Assembly (NCBI GenBank): GCA_021789435.1
Contig: JAJYJO010000003.1
Location: 1-64,000 of the forward strand
Direction of reading: 5' to 3'
Length of the DNA: 64,000 nt
Source: Chloroflexota bacterium
Lineage (GTDB): Bacteria > Chloroflexota > Limnocylindria > Limnocylindrales > CSP1-4
The translations under genes and the position numbers were made by a program. The notes under the pieces were generated by a model that was given only the letters and a program-made list of their open reading frames with translations, did no database searches and was not told the origin of the DNA. Of the stretch, positions 39,114 through 47,781 are shown one piece after another. Numbering within the stretch: the stretch's first letter is position 1; each line of letters begins with the position of its first letter.

Positions 39114-39530
39114 TCAGCTCCGCGGCACCGGGCGCATCGGGTAGACGCCCACCACCATCGGGCAGTCGGGATCGCGGAGCAGCTCGAGGCCGACCTCGCC
39201 GTGCCGGGCCAGGTCGGCCAGCATGCGGCCCTCGCGCTCCGGCAGCCCGACGAAGACGCGCCCATCGGCGGCCTCGATGGCCGTCACGTCGTCGTCGGTC
39301 CCGTCGATGGCGAAGCGGCGGCGCAGCTCGTGGAGCGGAACGTAGGGACGGCTCTTGATGAAGCGCCGCAGCTGGGCCTGCGTGCAGCCGGCCCGGCCGG
39401 CCTCGTACGGGCCGTGGCCGTCGCCGAACTCCGCGTCGGCCGACGGCTCGCCAGCCGGGCCGGCCTCGCCGGGGGGCGCGGTCGGATCCGGACGGAAGCT
39501 CGCGCGGCCGGGGGAGGATTCGACGGTCAC
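39114..39530 (-). CDS. Conserved-looking hypothetical protein
   Basis: 138 residues from a GTG. The first 45 are low-complexity Gly/Pro/Glu. The rest looks folded: RRFIKSRPYVPLHELRRRF, TDDDVTAIEAADGRVFVGL, then LADLARHGEVGLELL and PMVVGVYPMRPVP. No family recognised. Convergent with the MGMT gene. Coding is supported by mixed hydrophobic patterning over about 90 residues and a clear stop; the start is uncertain. Confidence 0.6.
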   Translation of the reverse strand: MTVESSPGRASFRPDPTAPPGEAGPAGEPSADAEFGDGHGPYEAGRAGCTQAQLRRFIKSRPYVPLHELRRRFAIDGTDDDVTAIEAADGRVFVGLPEREGRMLADLARHGEVGLELLRDPDCPMVVGVYPMRPVPRS

Positions 39531-39723
39531 GGTCGGTCGGTGGCGCGCGGCGGGCAGGCCGGAGACGGATCGGCGGCGCCGGGGCGTCTTGAGAGGGTCA
39601 GGTCCATGGTTCCGGGCAAACGTCGGCGCCTCTCGGCGGACGTCGACGAACCGATCATACCCCCTCGCCCGCCGGTCGCCGCGCGCCGTCGCCCGGCGGC
39701 ATCGCCTGCGCGACGGGGTCGGT

Positions 39724-40896
39724 TCAACCGTCGACGACCAGGAGCTCCCGCGAACCCTCGTTCAGCAGGTCCGGGCCGTCGGGGCAGCAGACCACGATAT
39801 CCTCGATCCGGGCTCCGAAGCGGCCCTCCAGGTAGATCCCCGGCTCGATGCTGAAGGCCATCCCCGTCCGCAGCTCCTCGTGGTTGCCGGCCACCAGGTA
39901 GGGATCCTCGTGCTCCTCCAGCCCGATCCCGTGGCCGGTGCGGTGGATGAAGGCCGCGCCGTAGCCGGCGGCGGCGATCCGCTCCCGTGCCGCCGCGTCG
40001 ATCGCCTCGGCCGGCCGGCCCGGCCGGACCGCCGCTGTGGCCGCCGCCTGCGCGTCCCGGAGGACCGTGTAGAGGCGCCGGAACTCGGGTCCGGGCTCCC
40101 GCCGCCGGTCGCCGCCGGTCACCCACAGCGTCCGCGTCACGTCCGAGCCGTAGCCGCCCATCGCGCCGCCGATGTCGAGCACGATCGGCTCGCCGGGAGA
40201 GATGCGGCGCTCCGACGCCGCATGGTGCGGCGAGGCCGAGTTGGGTCCGCTGGCGACGATGGCGAAGCTGGCCGTCTCGTGGCCTTCGGCCACCAGGCGA
40301 TCGCGAACCTCCCGGCTCACCTCCGCCTCCGTGCGGCCAGCCAGGGGGCCGGCCCCGATGGCGGCCACCACCCGGTCTGCGGCATGGGCTGCCTCGCACA
40401 GCAGCGCCACCTCGTCGGCGTCCTTGACCATCCGCAGTTCCCGCAGCACGGCCGAGGCAAGCGAGAAGCGCGCACCCGGCAGGGCGGCTTGGAGCGGCAG
40501 GACGAAGGCGGCGGCCAGCCGGTCCGAGACGGCCACGGCATCGAGCCGGCCGGTCCGCCGGACGGGGCTGCCCGCGACGAGCTCGCCGGCCAGGGCGATC
40601 GGGTCGTCGGTCTCCTGCCAGGTGACGACCTCGACGAGCCCGGCCGCGGCGGCGGCGCAGGACCGGGCCGGGGCCGCCTCCAGGAGGGGGGCGATCAGCC
40701 GGGCGGGCCCGGCGGCCGGGAGGACGAGCATCGTCAGCCGCTCCAGCGGCATGGCCTCGTACCCGGTCAGGTAGCGCAGGTCCGCGCCGACGCCGATCAG
40801 GAGCGCGTCGAGGCGCCGCCGAAGGCCGAGCTCCCGGGCGCGTTCCAGCCGCTCGCCGTAGCGGGCGGCCGGAACCTGCCGGGCGGCCGGCGTCAC
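39724..40896 (-). CDS. M24-family metallopeptidase (Xaa-Pro aminopeptidase-like)
   Basis: 390 residues: N-terminal creatinase-like domain (RRRLDALLIGVGADLRYLTGY) and a C-terminal pita-bread catalytic domain. The five metal ligands of the fold are readable: Asp in VLDIGGAMGGY, Asp in GSDVTRTLW, His in TGHGIGLEEHE, Glu in SIEPGIYLEG and Glu in ARIEDIVV. GTG start overlaps the stop of the preceding receiver-like gene (GTGA), so it is coupled to it and to the kor operon. Likely a cytosolic prolidase or aminopeptidase; specificity not determined. Confidence 0.88.
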   Translation of the reverse strand: MTPAARQVPAARYGERLERARELGLRRRLDALLIGVGADLRYLTGYEAMPLERLTMLVLPAAGPARLIAPLLEAAPARSCAAAAAGLVEVVTWQETDDPIALAGELVAGSPVRRTGRLDAVAVSDRLAAAFVLPLQAALPGARFSLASAVLRELRMVKDADEVALLCEAAHAADRVVAAIGAGPLAGRTEAEVSREVRDRLVAEGHETASFAIVASGPNSASPHHAASERRISPGEPIVLDIGGAMGGYGSDVTRTLWVTGGDRRREPGPEFRRLYTVLRDAQAAATAAVRPGRPAEAIDAAARERIAAAGYGAAFIHRTGHGIGLEEHEDPYLVAGNHEELRTGMAFSIEPGIYLEGRFGARIEDIVVCCPDGPDLLNEGSRELLVVDG

Positions 40897-41279
40897 CCGG
40901 TGGCCCCCGGCAAGGCGAGCCAGGCGGCCAGGACGGCGGCCCCGTCCTCGGCGACCTTCCGGTACGGCAGGACCAGGCCGGCTCCGGCCGTGCGTGCGGC
41001 GCGGCGCAGCGAGGCGTCGTCGTGCTGGGCGAGGCAGGCAACCTCCGCCCCGGCCGCCCGGGCAGCTGCGACCGCGGCCACGCCGTCGTAGGCGCGCGCG
41101 GTCAGGTCCACGATCGCCAAGTGAACACCGGCCAGGGCCGCCTCGAACGAGGTCGCGTCCCGGGCGGGAACCGGGACGGCACCCGCCGCCCGCAGCAGGC
41201 CCGCCAGGCGCGTGGCCCAGATCAGGTCGTCGGCAAGGACCACAACCCTGGGTGCGGGCGCCTCGCCGGGCGTGGTCAC
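40893..41279 (-). CDS. Receiver-like (CheY-fold) single-domain protein
   Basis: 128 residues following the response-regulator receiver pattern: VVVLADDLIWATRLAGLL (acidic pair at 17-18), LAIVDLTARAYDG with Asp58 as the possible phosphorylation site, and GLVLPYRKV with Lys108. No output domain. The residue after Lys is not Pro, and the loop differs from standard receivers, so phosphorylation is uncertain. GTGA overlaps on both sides join it to korC upstream and the M24 peptidase downstream, an odd position for a signalling protein. Confidence 0.6.
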   Translation of the reverse strand: MTTPGEAPAPRVVVLADDLIWATRLAGLLRAAGAVPVPARDATSFEAALAGVHLAIVDLTARAYDGVAAVAAARAAGAEVACLAQHDDASLRRAARTAGAGLVLPYRKVAEDGAAVLAAWLALPGATG

Positions 41280-41908
41280 GCCCCGGTCGGGGCCCCGTGG
41301 GTGGCGGCGGCCTGCTCGATCGCCTCGCGGGGCGCGCTGCCCGCCAGGAACGCCGCGGCGTAGTCGCTGGCGAAGACGCTCGCGGCCTGTTCCGGGACCA
41401 GGTGCCGGATGGCGTCCGCGTCCAGCGAGTAGCCGAACCGGATGGCGCCGACGTTCTCTTCGAGGTACTTCCTGGGCAGGGCGGCGCGCAGGTCGTCCTC
41501 CGTGAATTCGACGCCCAGGAGCCGCAGCATCCGGCCCAGGGCGATCATGTTGCCGAAGAGGTCGCGGCCGAACTTCTCGACGCCGAGCTGGAGGAACGGG
41601 ATCTCCTCCGCCTCCTCGCCCGGCTTGGCCAGCCCGATGTCGGCCACGACATGGTGCGACTCGAGGTGCGCCGGCCCCCGGTCCGCCAGCCGGAGCGTCA
41701 CGTCGGCAACCTCGACGACCGGGTTCAGGATGGGCGCCCGGTCGTACTTGAGGAAGGCCTCGCTCATCCCGCCGCGGACCGACGAGTCGTAATCGTAGAG
41801 CAGGGTCACCTCGTAGCCCATCACGCCGAGGAGGGTGGCCATCGTGTTGCCGATGACCCGGACGCCCTGCCCGCCGATGCCGTCGACGACGACCGACTTG
41901 GCTGCCAT
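41276..41908 (-). CDS. korC: 2-oxoacid:ferredoxin oxidoreductase gamma subunit
   Basis: 210 residues of the gamma (POR/KOR gamma) fold. Starts SVVVDGIGGQGVRVIGNTMA, the family's Gly-rich opening, and includes YDYDSSVRGGMSEAFLKYD, typical of the 2-oxoglutarate/isovalerate branch. Oxidatively decarboxylates a 2-oxoacid to acyl-CoA with reduction of ferredoxin, together with korA, B and D upstream. ATG 9 nt after korB. Confidence 0.9.
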   Translation of the reverse strand: MAAKSVVVDGIGGQGVRVIGNTMATLLGVMGYEVTLLYDYDSSVRGGMSEAFLKYDRAPILNPVVEVADVTLRLADRGPAHLESHHVVADIGLAKPGEEAEEIPFLQLGVEKFGRDLFGNMIALGRMLRLLGVEFTEDDLRAALPRKYLEENVGAIRFGYSLDADAIRHLVPEQAASVFASDYAAAFLAGSAPREAIEQAAATHGAPTGA

Positions 41909-41917
41909 CTCGACCTC

Positions 41918-42712
41918 CTACTCCGCGCTATGGCCGTCGCCGCCGGCGGTCGGCGCCACCGGAACGGCCGCCTCCGGGCTGCCCTTGACGATGCCGAGCT
42001 GGTGGTGTTCGAGGTGCCTGGCTGCGGAAGGCGCCTGGCGGTACTCCTTCTTGAAGTACATCAGCATCTCGTTGGCGCTCGGGAAGCCGATCCGGCGGCC
42101 GTTGTTCTCGATGCACTGGCTGGTGATGTCGACGAAGGAGAAGCCCGGCCAGTCGATCGCCTCCTTGATCGCCCGGCGCATCTGGCCCTGATGGTAGACC
42201 GTCGTCTTGGCGTAGTAGGCCTGCGGGTTGGTGTTGACCAGCCCCTGCAGGTTGACCGGGCTGGCCACGGTGCCGGCCGGCGAGGAGACCGTGTTGGTGC
42301 CCTTGGGCGTGGTCGGCCCGGCCTGGCCGCCGGTGAGGCCGTAGATCTCGTTGTTGTTGCAGAGGACCGTGATGTTGGGGTTGCGGCGGATCGAGTGGAG
42401 GAGGTGGTTGCCCCCGATCGAGGCAGTGTCGCCGTCGCCGGAGACGACGATGACGTTCAGCTCCGGCCGGACCGTCTTGATGGCCTCGGCCACCGGCAGG
42501 GTCCGGCCGTGCAGCGTGTAGACCGAATCGAAGCGCATGTAGGCGCCCATCCGGCCGGTGCAGCCGATCCCCGTCACGATCACCGTGTTCCGCTCGTCGA
42601 GGCCGATCTCGTCCATCACGGTGGCGAGCTGGGTCATGATCAGGCCGATGCCGCAGCCCGGGCACCAGATCGTCGGGAAGAGCTCTTCCTTCAGTTTGTC
42701 CTTGACGGCCAT
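41918..42712 (-). CDS. korB: 2-oxoacid:ferredoxin oxidoreductase beta subunit (ThDP-binding)
   Basis: 264 residues. Cluster/ThDP region IWCPGCGIGLIM near the N-terminus, then VTGIGCTGRMGAYM. The ThDP motif GDGDTASIGGNHLLHSIRR ends in LCNNNEIYGLTGGQ. These are diagnostic for the beta subunit of 2-oxoglutarate or 2-oxoisovalerate ferredoxin oxidoreductases. Specific substrate cannot be settled from sequence; the beta/alpha type favours 2-oxoglutarate. C-terminal 30 residues are a low-complexity tail. Confidence 0.93.
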   Translation of the reverse strand: MAVKDKLKEELFPTIWCPGCGIGLIMTQLATVMDEIGLDERNTVIVTGIGCTGRMGAYMRFDSVYTLHGRTLPVAEAIKTVRPELNVIVVSGDGDTASIGGNHLLHSIRRNPNITVLCNNNEIYGLTGGQAGPTTPKGTNTVSSPAGTVASPVNLQGLVNTNPQAYYAKTTVYHQGQMRRAIKEAIDWPGFSFVDITSQCIENNGRRIGFPSANEMLMYFKKEYRQAPSAARHLEHHQLGIVKGSPEAAVPVAPTAGGDGHSAE

Positions 42713-42743
42713 GTCCTTGGCGATCTCCTGGCGATTGAGGGGC

Positions 42744-43826
42744 TCAGCCGACGGGGCTGGCGGATTGGGCGGCGAGCTCCGCCGGCAGGAGCCCGATGCG
42801 GTCGAGTCCCTCGCGAACGGCCTCCAGGCTCATCCGGCCGCCGAGGAGCGGCACCCGCTGGACGTCGCGGTACAGGACGCGCTCGACGACGCTGGCGTAC
42901 TGGCCCTCGCTGCCCTCGATGACGATGATCTGGCGGTAGCGTCCGGCGACCTCGCGGAGCTCGTCCTGGAGGACCGGCCAGATGCGGATGGGCCGGAAGA
43001 GCGCGAAGTACGGTGCCAGCGGAGCGCTGATGCGCCGGGTGATCCCGAAGCAGATGACGAGGGTGTCCGCCTCCTTGTTCCAGCCGTACTCGTAGAAGGC
43101 ATAGCGCCGGGCCGCCTCCTCGCGCGCCAGCCGGGCCGCCTCGAACTGGCGGATGAACTCGTCGGCGTCCGCCGTGGCCGGCTCGCCGTCCTCATAGGTC
43201 AGCACGCCGCTGAAGAGACGAGTGGAGCCGGAGGCCAGCCGCTCCAGCGTCCGGGGGACGACCGGGACCTCGATGGTGTCGAGGTCCACGACCTCGTTGA
43301 GGTGGCCCAGGAAGGCGTCGGAGAGGAGGATCACCGGCGAGCGGCTCTCCTCCGCCGCGTTGAAGGCGTGGATCGTGTACTCGAAGCATTCGCCGACGGT
43401 CGACGGGTAGAAGACGATGCTGGTGTAGTCGCCGCTCGAGCCGTAGCGCGTCTGGAGGATGTCGCCCTGGCCCGGCATGGTGGGCATGCCCGTGCCCGGG
43501 CCCACGCGCTGCACGTCCACGAAGACGCAGGGGACGCCGACCTTGTGGGCGTAGCCGATCGCCTCCTGCATCAGGCTGAAGCCGGGGCCCGAGGTGGCGG
43601 TGAACGATTTCGCGCCGGCAAGGCTGGCGCCGATGATGGCGTTGGCGCTCGCGATCTCATCCTCCGCCTGGAGGAAGCGCAGTTCCGGGTGGGCCGCAGC
43701 ATAGGCAGAGGCCTGCATCAGGATCTCGCTCGACGGGCTGATCGGGTAGCCGGCGAAGTAGGTGGCTCCGGCCCGAACTGCTCCCAGCAGGACGGCCTCG
43801 TTGCCCTGGACGAGTCGCTTGGTCAT
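42744..43826 (-). CDS. korA: 2-oxoacid:ferredoxin oxidoreductase alpha subunit
   Basis: 360 residues. Reads RLVQGNEAVLLGAVRAGATYFAGYPISPSSEI at the N-terminus, with FLQAEDEIASANAIIGASLAGAKSFTATSGPGFSLM, the canonical alpha-subunit pyrimidine-binding domain, and ends with a transketolase-C-like part (VICFGITRR, IIVIEGSEGQYASVV). No gamma fusion at the N-terminus, so a four-gene enzyme. ATG at 43824-43826, 14 nt after korD. Provides reduced ferredoxin, a possible partner of the Hdr-Mvh complex in the same window. Confidence 0.93.
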   Translation of the reverse strand: MTKRLVQGNEAVLLGAVRAGATYFAGYPISPSSEILMQASAYAAAHPELRFLQAEDEIASANAIIGASLAGAKSFTATSGPGFSLMQEAIGYAHKVGVPCVFVDVQRVGPGTGMPTMPGQGDILQTRYGSSGDYTSIVFYPSTVGECFEYTIHAFNAAEESRSPVILLSDAFLGHLNEVVDLDTIEVPVVPRTLERLASGSTRLFSGVLTYEDGEPATADADEFIRQFEAARLAREEAARRYAFYEYGWNKEADTLVICFGITRRISAPLAPYFALFRPIRIWPVLQDELREVAGRYRQIIVIEGSEGQYASVVERVLYRDVQRVPLLGGRMSLEAVREGLDRIGLLPAELAAQSASPVG

Positions 43827-43840
43827 CTGGCTCCGTCCGA

Positions 43841-44299
43841 TCAGGTCGGGTTGGCGCGGTCGACGTCGGGGGCGCTCTCGGCGTCGGTGATCCCGCGCTG
43901 GGGGTTGGTCCCCGCGACGGCCGGCCCGCGGGCGGCGTCCGGAACGCGCGGCCGGCTTCCCGCCGACGTGGAGGCCGCCGAGACTGCCTCCTGGGCCACG
44001 ACGTCGGCCGGCAGGCGGCCGTCGGCATCGCGCTTGGGCAGGACTTCGATCGCGAGGTCCGGGCAGTACCGCTCGCAGAGTCCGCAGCGGATGCAGTCCT
44101 CCACCTCGATGATCGCGTCGTGGGTCAGGACGAGGCAATCCTTGGGGCAGATCTCGACACAGATATTGCAGCGCTTGCACCACTCGTCGACCCATCGAAT
44201 GTTGACGAAGTCGACGATCGTTGGCGCGCGATGCGCGCGGCGCTCCCGCGGCGGATAGAGCGTACTGATGGTGGTGGCCTCCCCAGCGTCTCCGGTCAA
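43841..44299 (-). CDS. korD: 2-oxoacid:ferredoxin oxidoreductase delta subunit (2x[4Fe-4S])
   Basis: 152 residues. Two ferredoxin motifs, CKRCNICVEICP and CIRCGLCERYCP, in residues 40-80, then a low-complexity tail of about 55 residues not usual in KorD. TTG at 44297-44299 is used, because no ATG or GTG with a good ribosome-binding site lies before the first Cys; the start is therefore uncertain. A TAAACT hexamer (44329-44334, minus) could be the -10 of the korDABC operon. Confidence 0.87.
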   Translation of the reverse strand: MTGDAGEATTISTLYPPRERRAHRAPTIVDFVNIRWVDEWCKRCNICVEICPKDCLVLTHDAIIEVEDCIRCGLCERYCPDLAIEVLPKRDADGRLPADVVAQEAVSAASTSAGSRPRVPDAARGPAVAGTNPQRGITDAESAPDVDRANPT

Positions 44300-44450
44300 G
44301 TCTGCGCGAAGTGGCGACGGGAATTCCAGTTTAGGCAGATCGGAGCCTGCCTGCAGGCGACCTGGCGCGGCCGATGGCTCGAACGGGCAGAAGGTCGGGG
44401 TCCAACAGGCTCCGGGATCGGCCCGGGGTAGAATCGTCGGGGAGCAAACG

Positions 44451-44762
44451 ATGGCATACGGACTCCGGGTCGGGCCTCGCGTCCTCAGCGTGCGGGTCGA
44501 GGAGCCCCCGCGCGGGCCGGTCCTCGGTGTCGCCGCGATCCGCCCGGGCGCGCCGGTCGTCGACGTTGACGGCGATCCGGCCGGTCACGTGGCGCACGTG
44601 GGCGAGCGATTCCTCGAGGTGAGCCGGGGATTTTTGGAGCCGAGTGCCTACGTCCCGCTGACGGCGATCTGCGAGATCCGCGGCGGCGTGGTCCGGCTGG
44701 GCGTCCCGGCGGCTCGCCTCGCCGAACCCTCGTGGCAGCGCCGGCCGCGGAGCGGCCTCTGA
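44451..44762 (+). CDS. PRC-barrel-like small protein
   Basis: 103 residues. The core VVDVDGDPAGHVAHVGERF, LEVSRGFLEPSAYVPLTAI and GGVVRLGVP follows the PRC-barrel/DUF2171 pattern (DxDGxxxGxV..., '...YVP...I', 'V.L.V'), a beta-barrel found in stress-linked proteins. ATG with GGAG 7 nt upstream; TAGAAT (44429-44434) is a possible -10. Divergent from korDABC. Specific role unknown. Confidence 0.65.
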   Translation: MAYGLRVGPRVLSVRVEEPPRGPVLGVAAIRPGAPVVDVDGDPAGHVAHVGERFLEVSRGFLEPSAYVPLTAICEIRGGVVRLGVPAARLAEPSWQRRPRSGL

Positions 44763-44847
44763 CCCGCGCGGCCCCGCGCGGCCCCGCCGGCCGCCGACTC
44801 GACTCGGCGGGACGAGGCGCGCGGCGGGCCGGGGGCGGAGCGGAGCG

Positions 44848-45957
44848 TCAGGCCGGCCCCGGGTGGAGCGCCTCCACGCGCCCGGCGAAGGCGGCGATCT
44901 CGGTCGGACCGTCCAGGCCGCCGATCTCCAGGTCGTAGGCGCGGACCTCGCCCGGCTCAAGGAAGAGCAGCTCTCCCCGTTCCCGCGCGTCCCAGCGGCC
45001 GGCATCTCGGTTGGTGGACGGCTCCATCGCCAGGGCGTAGGTGTCCTCGCCCATCATCCGCCAGACCGTGTGGTGCGGGAGCTGGGCCAGCCGGAAGACC
45101 TGGTAGACGCCGAGCCCCCGGGCGCGGTTGACCACCGCGACGGGGACGGTTCCAGCGGCCTCGGCGGTGAGCTCATGCTCGAAGCAGGCCTCGGTGAAGT
45201 CCTTGATCGGCGCCGAGAGGCGACGGTAGCCCTCGATCGGCACGCCGTAGTCGGTGGTCGTACGGGAGGCCGGCACGAGCAGCTCGGCACCGTCGTCCAC
45301 GACCGGAAAGCCGGCGTTGCAGTGGTAGAGCTGCATGTGGGAGGTCCGGTAGTGGCCGACATTCTCGACCTCGTCGTGGATCGTGAAGCGGCTCTCGCCC
45401 ACCCGCGCCTCGATCCGGCGGCGGAGCTGGAGGTGCTCGGCGAAGACCTCCGACTGGAGGACCTCGCCTTCGGCCCACAGGACGCACTCGTCGCCCTCCC
45501 AGCGCTCGCCGTAGCCGACGAGCCGGGCCGGCAGCCCTCCGACGCGCCCGTGGAGGCCGTAGGGGACCGTCTTCCTGATGTGTGGCTGGTGGTAGTCCTC
45601 GGCGCTGTCCTCCCCGGGGCCGAGCGTGTGGTCGAGGCCGCAGGTCACGACCATGCCGCCGCCCCAGCCGCGGAACCAGCCCCAGCCCTCCGGCTCGTAG
45701 TACCAGGGGCCGACCACGCCCTGGTTCGACTGCCAGTTGAGGGGCCGACCCGCCAGCTCGCATCGGCCGATGTCGAAAGCCCGGTCGACCACGACGTCGA
45801 AGCTGAAGCCGGTGCCGGTCCTGAACTCCAGCACCCGGACGCCCCGACCCAGGCCGTCGCCGAGGGTCACGAGGCGGACTCCGGCGACCTGCTCCAGCCG
45901 TCCGACGCGCTTCAGCAGCTCGCTCCGTGCGTAGCCGTTTCCCCACAGGGTCGGCAT
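44848..45957 (-). CDS. DUF4432-family aldose-1-epimerase-like protein
   Basis: 369 residues with the beta-supersandwich pattern of galactose-mutarotase-like enzymes: FSFDVVVDRAFDIGRCELAG, GGGMVVTCGLDHTLGPGE, HGRVGGLPARL, FTIHDEVENVGHYRTSHMQLYHCN and LGVYQVFRLAQLPHHTVWRMMGEDTYALAMEPST. DUF4432 proteins are found in sugar or sugar-acid catabolic clusters; substrate unknown. ATG followed by a typical MPTLWGNGYARSELL. Lies downstream of an amino acid permease, separated by a strong hairpin. Confidence 0.78.
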   Translation of the reverse strand: MPTLWGNGYARSELLKRVGRLEQVAGVRLVTLGDGLGRGVRVLEFRTGTGFSFDVVVDRAFDIGRCELAGRPLNWQSNQGVVGPWYYEPEGWGWFRGWGGGMVVTCGLDHTLGPGEDSAEDYHQPHIRKTVPYGLHGRVGGLPARLVGYGERWEGDECVLWAEGEVLQSEVFAEHLQLRRRIEARVGESRFTIHDEVENVGHYRTSHMQLYHCNAGFPVVDDGAELLVPASRTTTDYGVPIEGYRRLSAPIKDFTEACFEHELTAEAAGTVPVAVVNRARGLGVYQVFRLAQLPHHTVWRMMGEDTYALAMEPSTNRDAGRWDARERGELLFLEPGEVRAYDLEIGGLDGPTEIAAFAGRVEALHPGPA

Positions 45958-46008
45958 CTGATCGCCTCCTGTCAGGCCGGTCGGGCCTGCCTCTTCGCCC
46001 GCAGAGAG

Positions 46009-46045
46009 ACGGAGCGGCGTCGGCCGATGGCCGGCGCCGCTCCGT
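46009..46045 (-). terminator. Strong hairpin between permease and DUF4432 gene
   Basis: 11-bp perfect stem ACGGAGCGGCG (46009-46019) / CGCCGCTCCGT (46035-46045) with a nested CGGCC/GGCCG inner stem. It follows the permease stop on the minus strand. No T-tract, so if it terminates it is partial or factor-dependent; it could instead stabilise the upstream mRNA. Confidence 0.55.
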
Positions 46046-46073
46046 TCGGTGAGGACCTAACTGTGGCCGATCG

Positions 46074-47636
46074 TCACCACTCGCCTTCCATGTCCCGAAG
46101 CTCTTCCTCCGTGGCGGGACGCTCGGAGGCGCCGATTGCGGCCGCCTTCATCCAGTCCTCGCGGCCGGTCGCCTTGAGGTACCAGACGAGGAGGAGGCCG
46201 ACGATGAACCAGACGCCGACGAAGATGACGGCGTAGTTGAACGGCGCCGGCGGCAACGTCCAGGCCTGCGGCTGGAAGGCCAGCGGCTCGCCGCCCACGA
46301 TGTTCAGCGAGAAGAGCAGGACGGCGATCATGCCCAGGGTGGACAGGACCGGGAAGAGCGCGTGGCTCACCCAGCTGAACTCCTGCGGTCGCTCGCGGCG
46401 GTAGAGCATGTAGGCAGCGATGTTGCCCAGGGTGTAGATGATCAGGACGACGTACCCGATCATGTAGCCGTCCATGTAGTACTGGTTCTGGTAGGCGGTG
46501 ACGAGCGTCTGGCCGCCGCTGGCGGCCGGCGTGGCGAAATAGGCGATCGCGGTCAGGCCAATGGCCGTGCAGACGGCCAGCACCCACTGGGCCATGATCG
46601 CGTTGACCGGGGTCTTGCGCTCGGAGTGGACGCGGCCGAACCACTTCGGGAAGGCGCCATCGACGCCCATCCGGTACCACATCCGGGTGCCGACGTTGGC
46701 GCAGGCGATCGAGACGGCGATGACCGAGCTGACGAGCATCACGAGCAGGATGACCCAGGCGTCGCCCCAGAACTTCTTGGCCAGGGTAATGCCGGGCAGC
46801 TCGATTCCAGGCTTGGTCATGCCGGTGTAGTCGTTCGTGCCCCAGCCGCTCATCACGCCCCACTGGACGATGACGATGAAGATCCCGAAGAGGATCACCG
46901 AGCCGATGAGGGCCCGTGGTACGTTTTTGGTCGGGTTCTCGGACTCCTCGGCCATTGGGGCCGAGCCCTCCCAGCCGGTGAAGGCCTGGATGGCGAAGAC
47001 GGCGGCGATGAAGAGGCCCGCCGTGCTGCTGGCGTTGCCAGGGTTGAAGGGCGTCAGGTTGAGCCCGCCTGGACCGGGGTTGGCGAGGCCCCAGAGGCCG
47101 AGCAGGAGGACGATGATCAGCTCGAAGCCGCCGGTGACGATGAGCGTCTTGCCCGAGAGCTGGACACCCAGGTACTGGATCCCGGCGACGATCGACACGA
47201 TCACCAGGCCGAAGACGAGCGGGAACCAGTCCGCGAGGGCGCCCGTCCACCCCAGCGAGCTCGAGATCACGTAGCCGCCGAAGACGGTCACGGCCCCGAG
47301 CACGAGTGGCGCGTAGATGATGTTCAGCCACGAGACCAGGAAACCGGCTCGTGGATGGATCCCCCGGGACACGTAGGTGAAGTAGCCGCCGGCCGACGGC
47401 ACCGCGCGGGCCAGCTGGGCGAGCACGATCGCGGTGAAGATCACGATCAGGAACGCGATCGGGTAGGCCAGCGGCGCCGCGAGGCCGGCCTGTGACACGA
47501 CGACGGGCGTGTAGAAGAGGGCCGCGATGCCCGGCGCGACCATCGTCAGGCTCTGCATGAAGATCGACGGCAGGCGCAGCGCGCCGGCCTTGAGCTGGGT
47601 TTCGGCGACGGTCACCGACGCCGTGTTTCCGGCCAT
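46074..47636 (-). CDS. APC-family amino acid permease
   Basis: 520 residues, about 12-14 hydrophobic segments. The APC consensus amphipathic region is visible (FAIQAFTGWEGSAPMAEESENPTKNVPRALI), and helix 1 begins GALRLPSIFMQSLTMVAPGIAALFY. Imports amino acids or related polyamines with protons; substrate not assignable. Sits with a cyclase-family hydrolase, an SDR and a D-threonine aldolase-like enzyme all on the minus strand, suggesting import and breakdown of a hydroxy-amino acid or derivative. Confidence 0.9.
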   Translation of the reverse strand: MAGNTASVTVAETQLKAGALRLPSIFMQSLTMVAPGIAALFYTPVVVSQAGLAAPLAYPIAFLIVIFTAIVLAQLARAVPSAGGYFTYVSRGIHPRAGFLVSWLNIIYAPLVLGAVTVFGGYVISSSLGWTGALADWFPLVFGLVIVSIVAGIQYLGVQLSGKTLIVTGGFELIIVLLLGLWGLANPGPGGLNLTPFNPGNASSTAGLFIAAVFAIQAFTGWEGSAPMAEESENPTKNVPRALIGSVILFGIFIVIVQWGVMSGWGTNDYTGMTKPGIELPGITLAKKFWGDAWVILLVMLVSSVIAVSIACANVGTRMWYRMGVDGAFPKWFGRVHSERKTPVNAIMAQWVLAVCTAIGLTAIAYFATPAASGGQTLVTAYQNQYYMDGYMIGYVVLIIYTLGNIAAYMLYRRERPQEFSWVSHALFPVLSTLGMIAVLLFSLNIVGGEPLAFQPQAWTLPPAPFNYAVIFVGVWFIVGLLLVWYLKATGREDWMKAAAIGASERPATEEELRDMEGEW

Positions 47637-47781
47637 AGAGCTCCTCTCTCCTCCGCCCGAGTGGGGCAGGGCATGGTCCGGGGCGGGGCCGAGGGGCCGC
47701 CCGCCTCAAGCGCCTCGGTCGTTCGTTCCGCGTTGCCCTCCTTCCAGTTGTCGGACGATGTCGGCCGCTCTTCCCGGGCCG

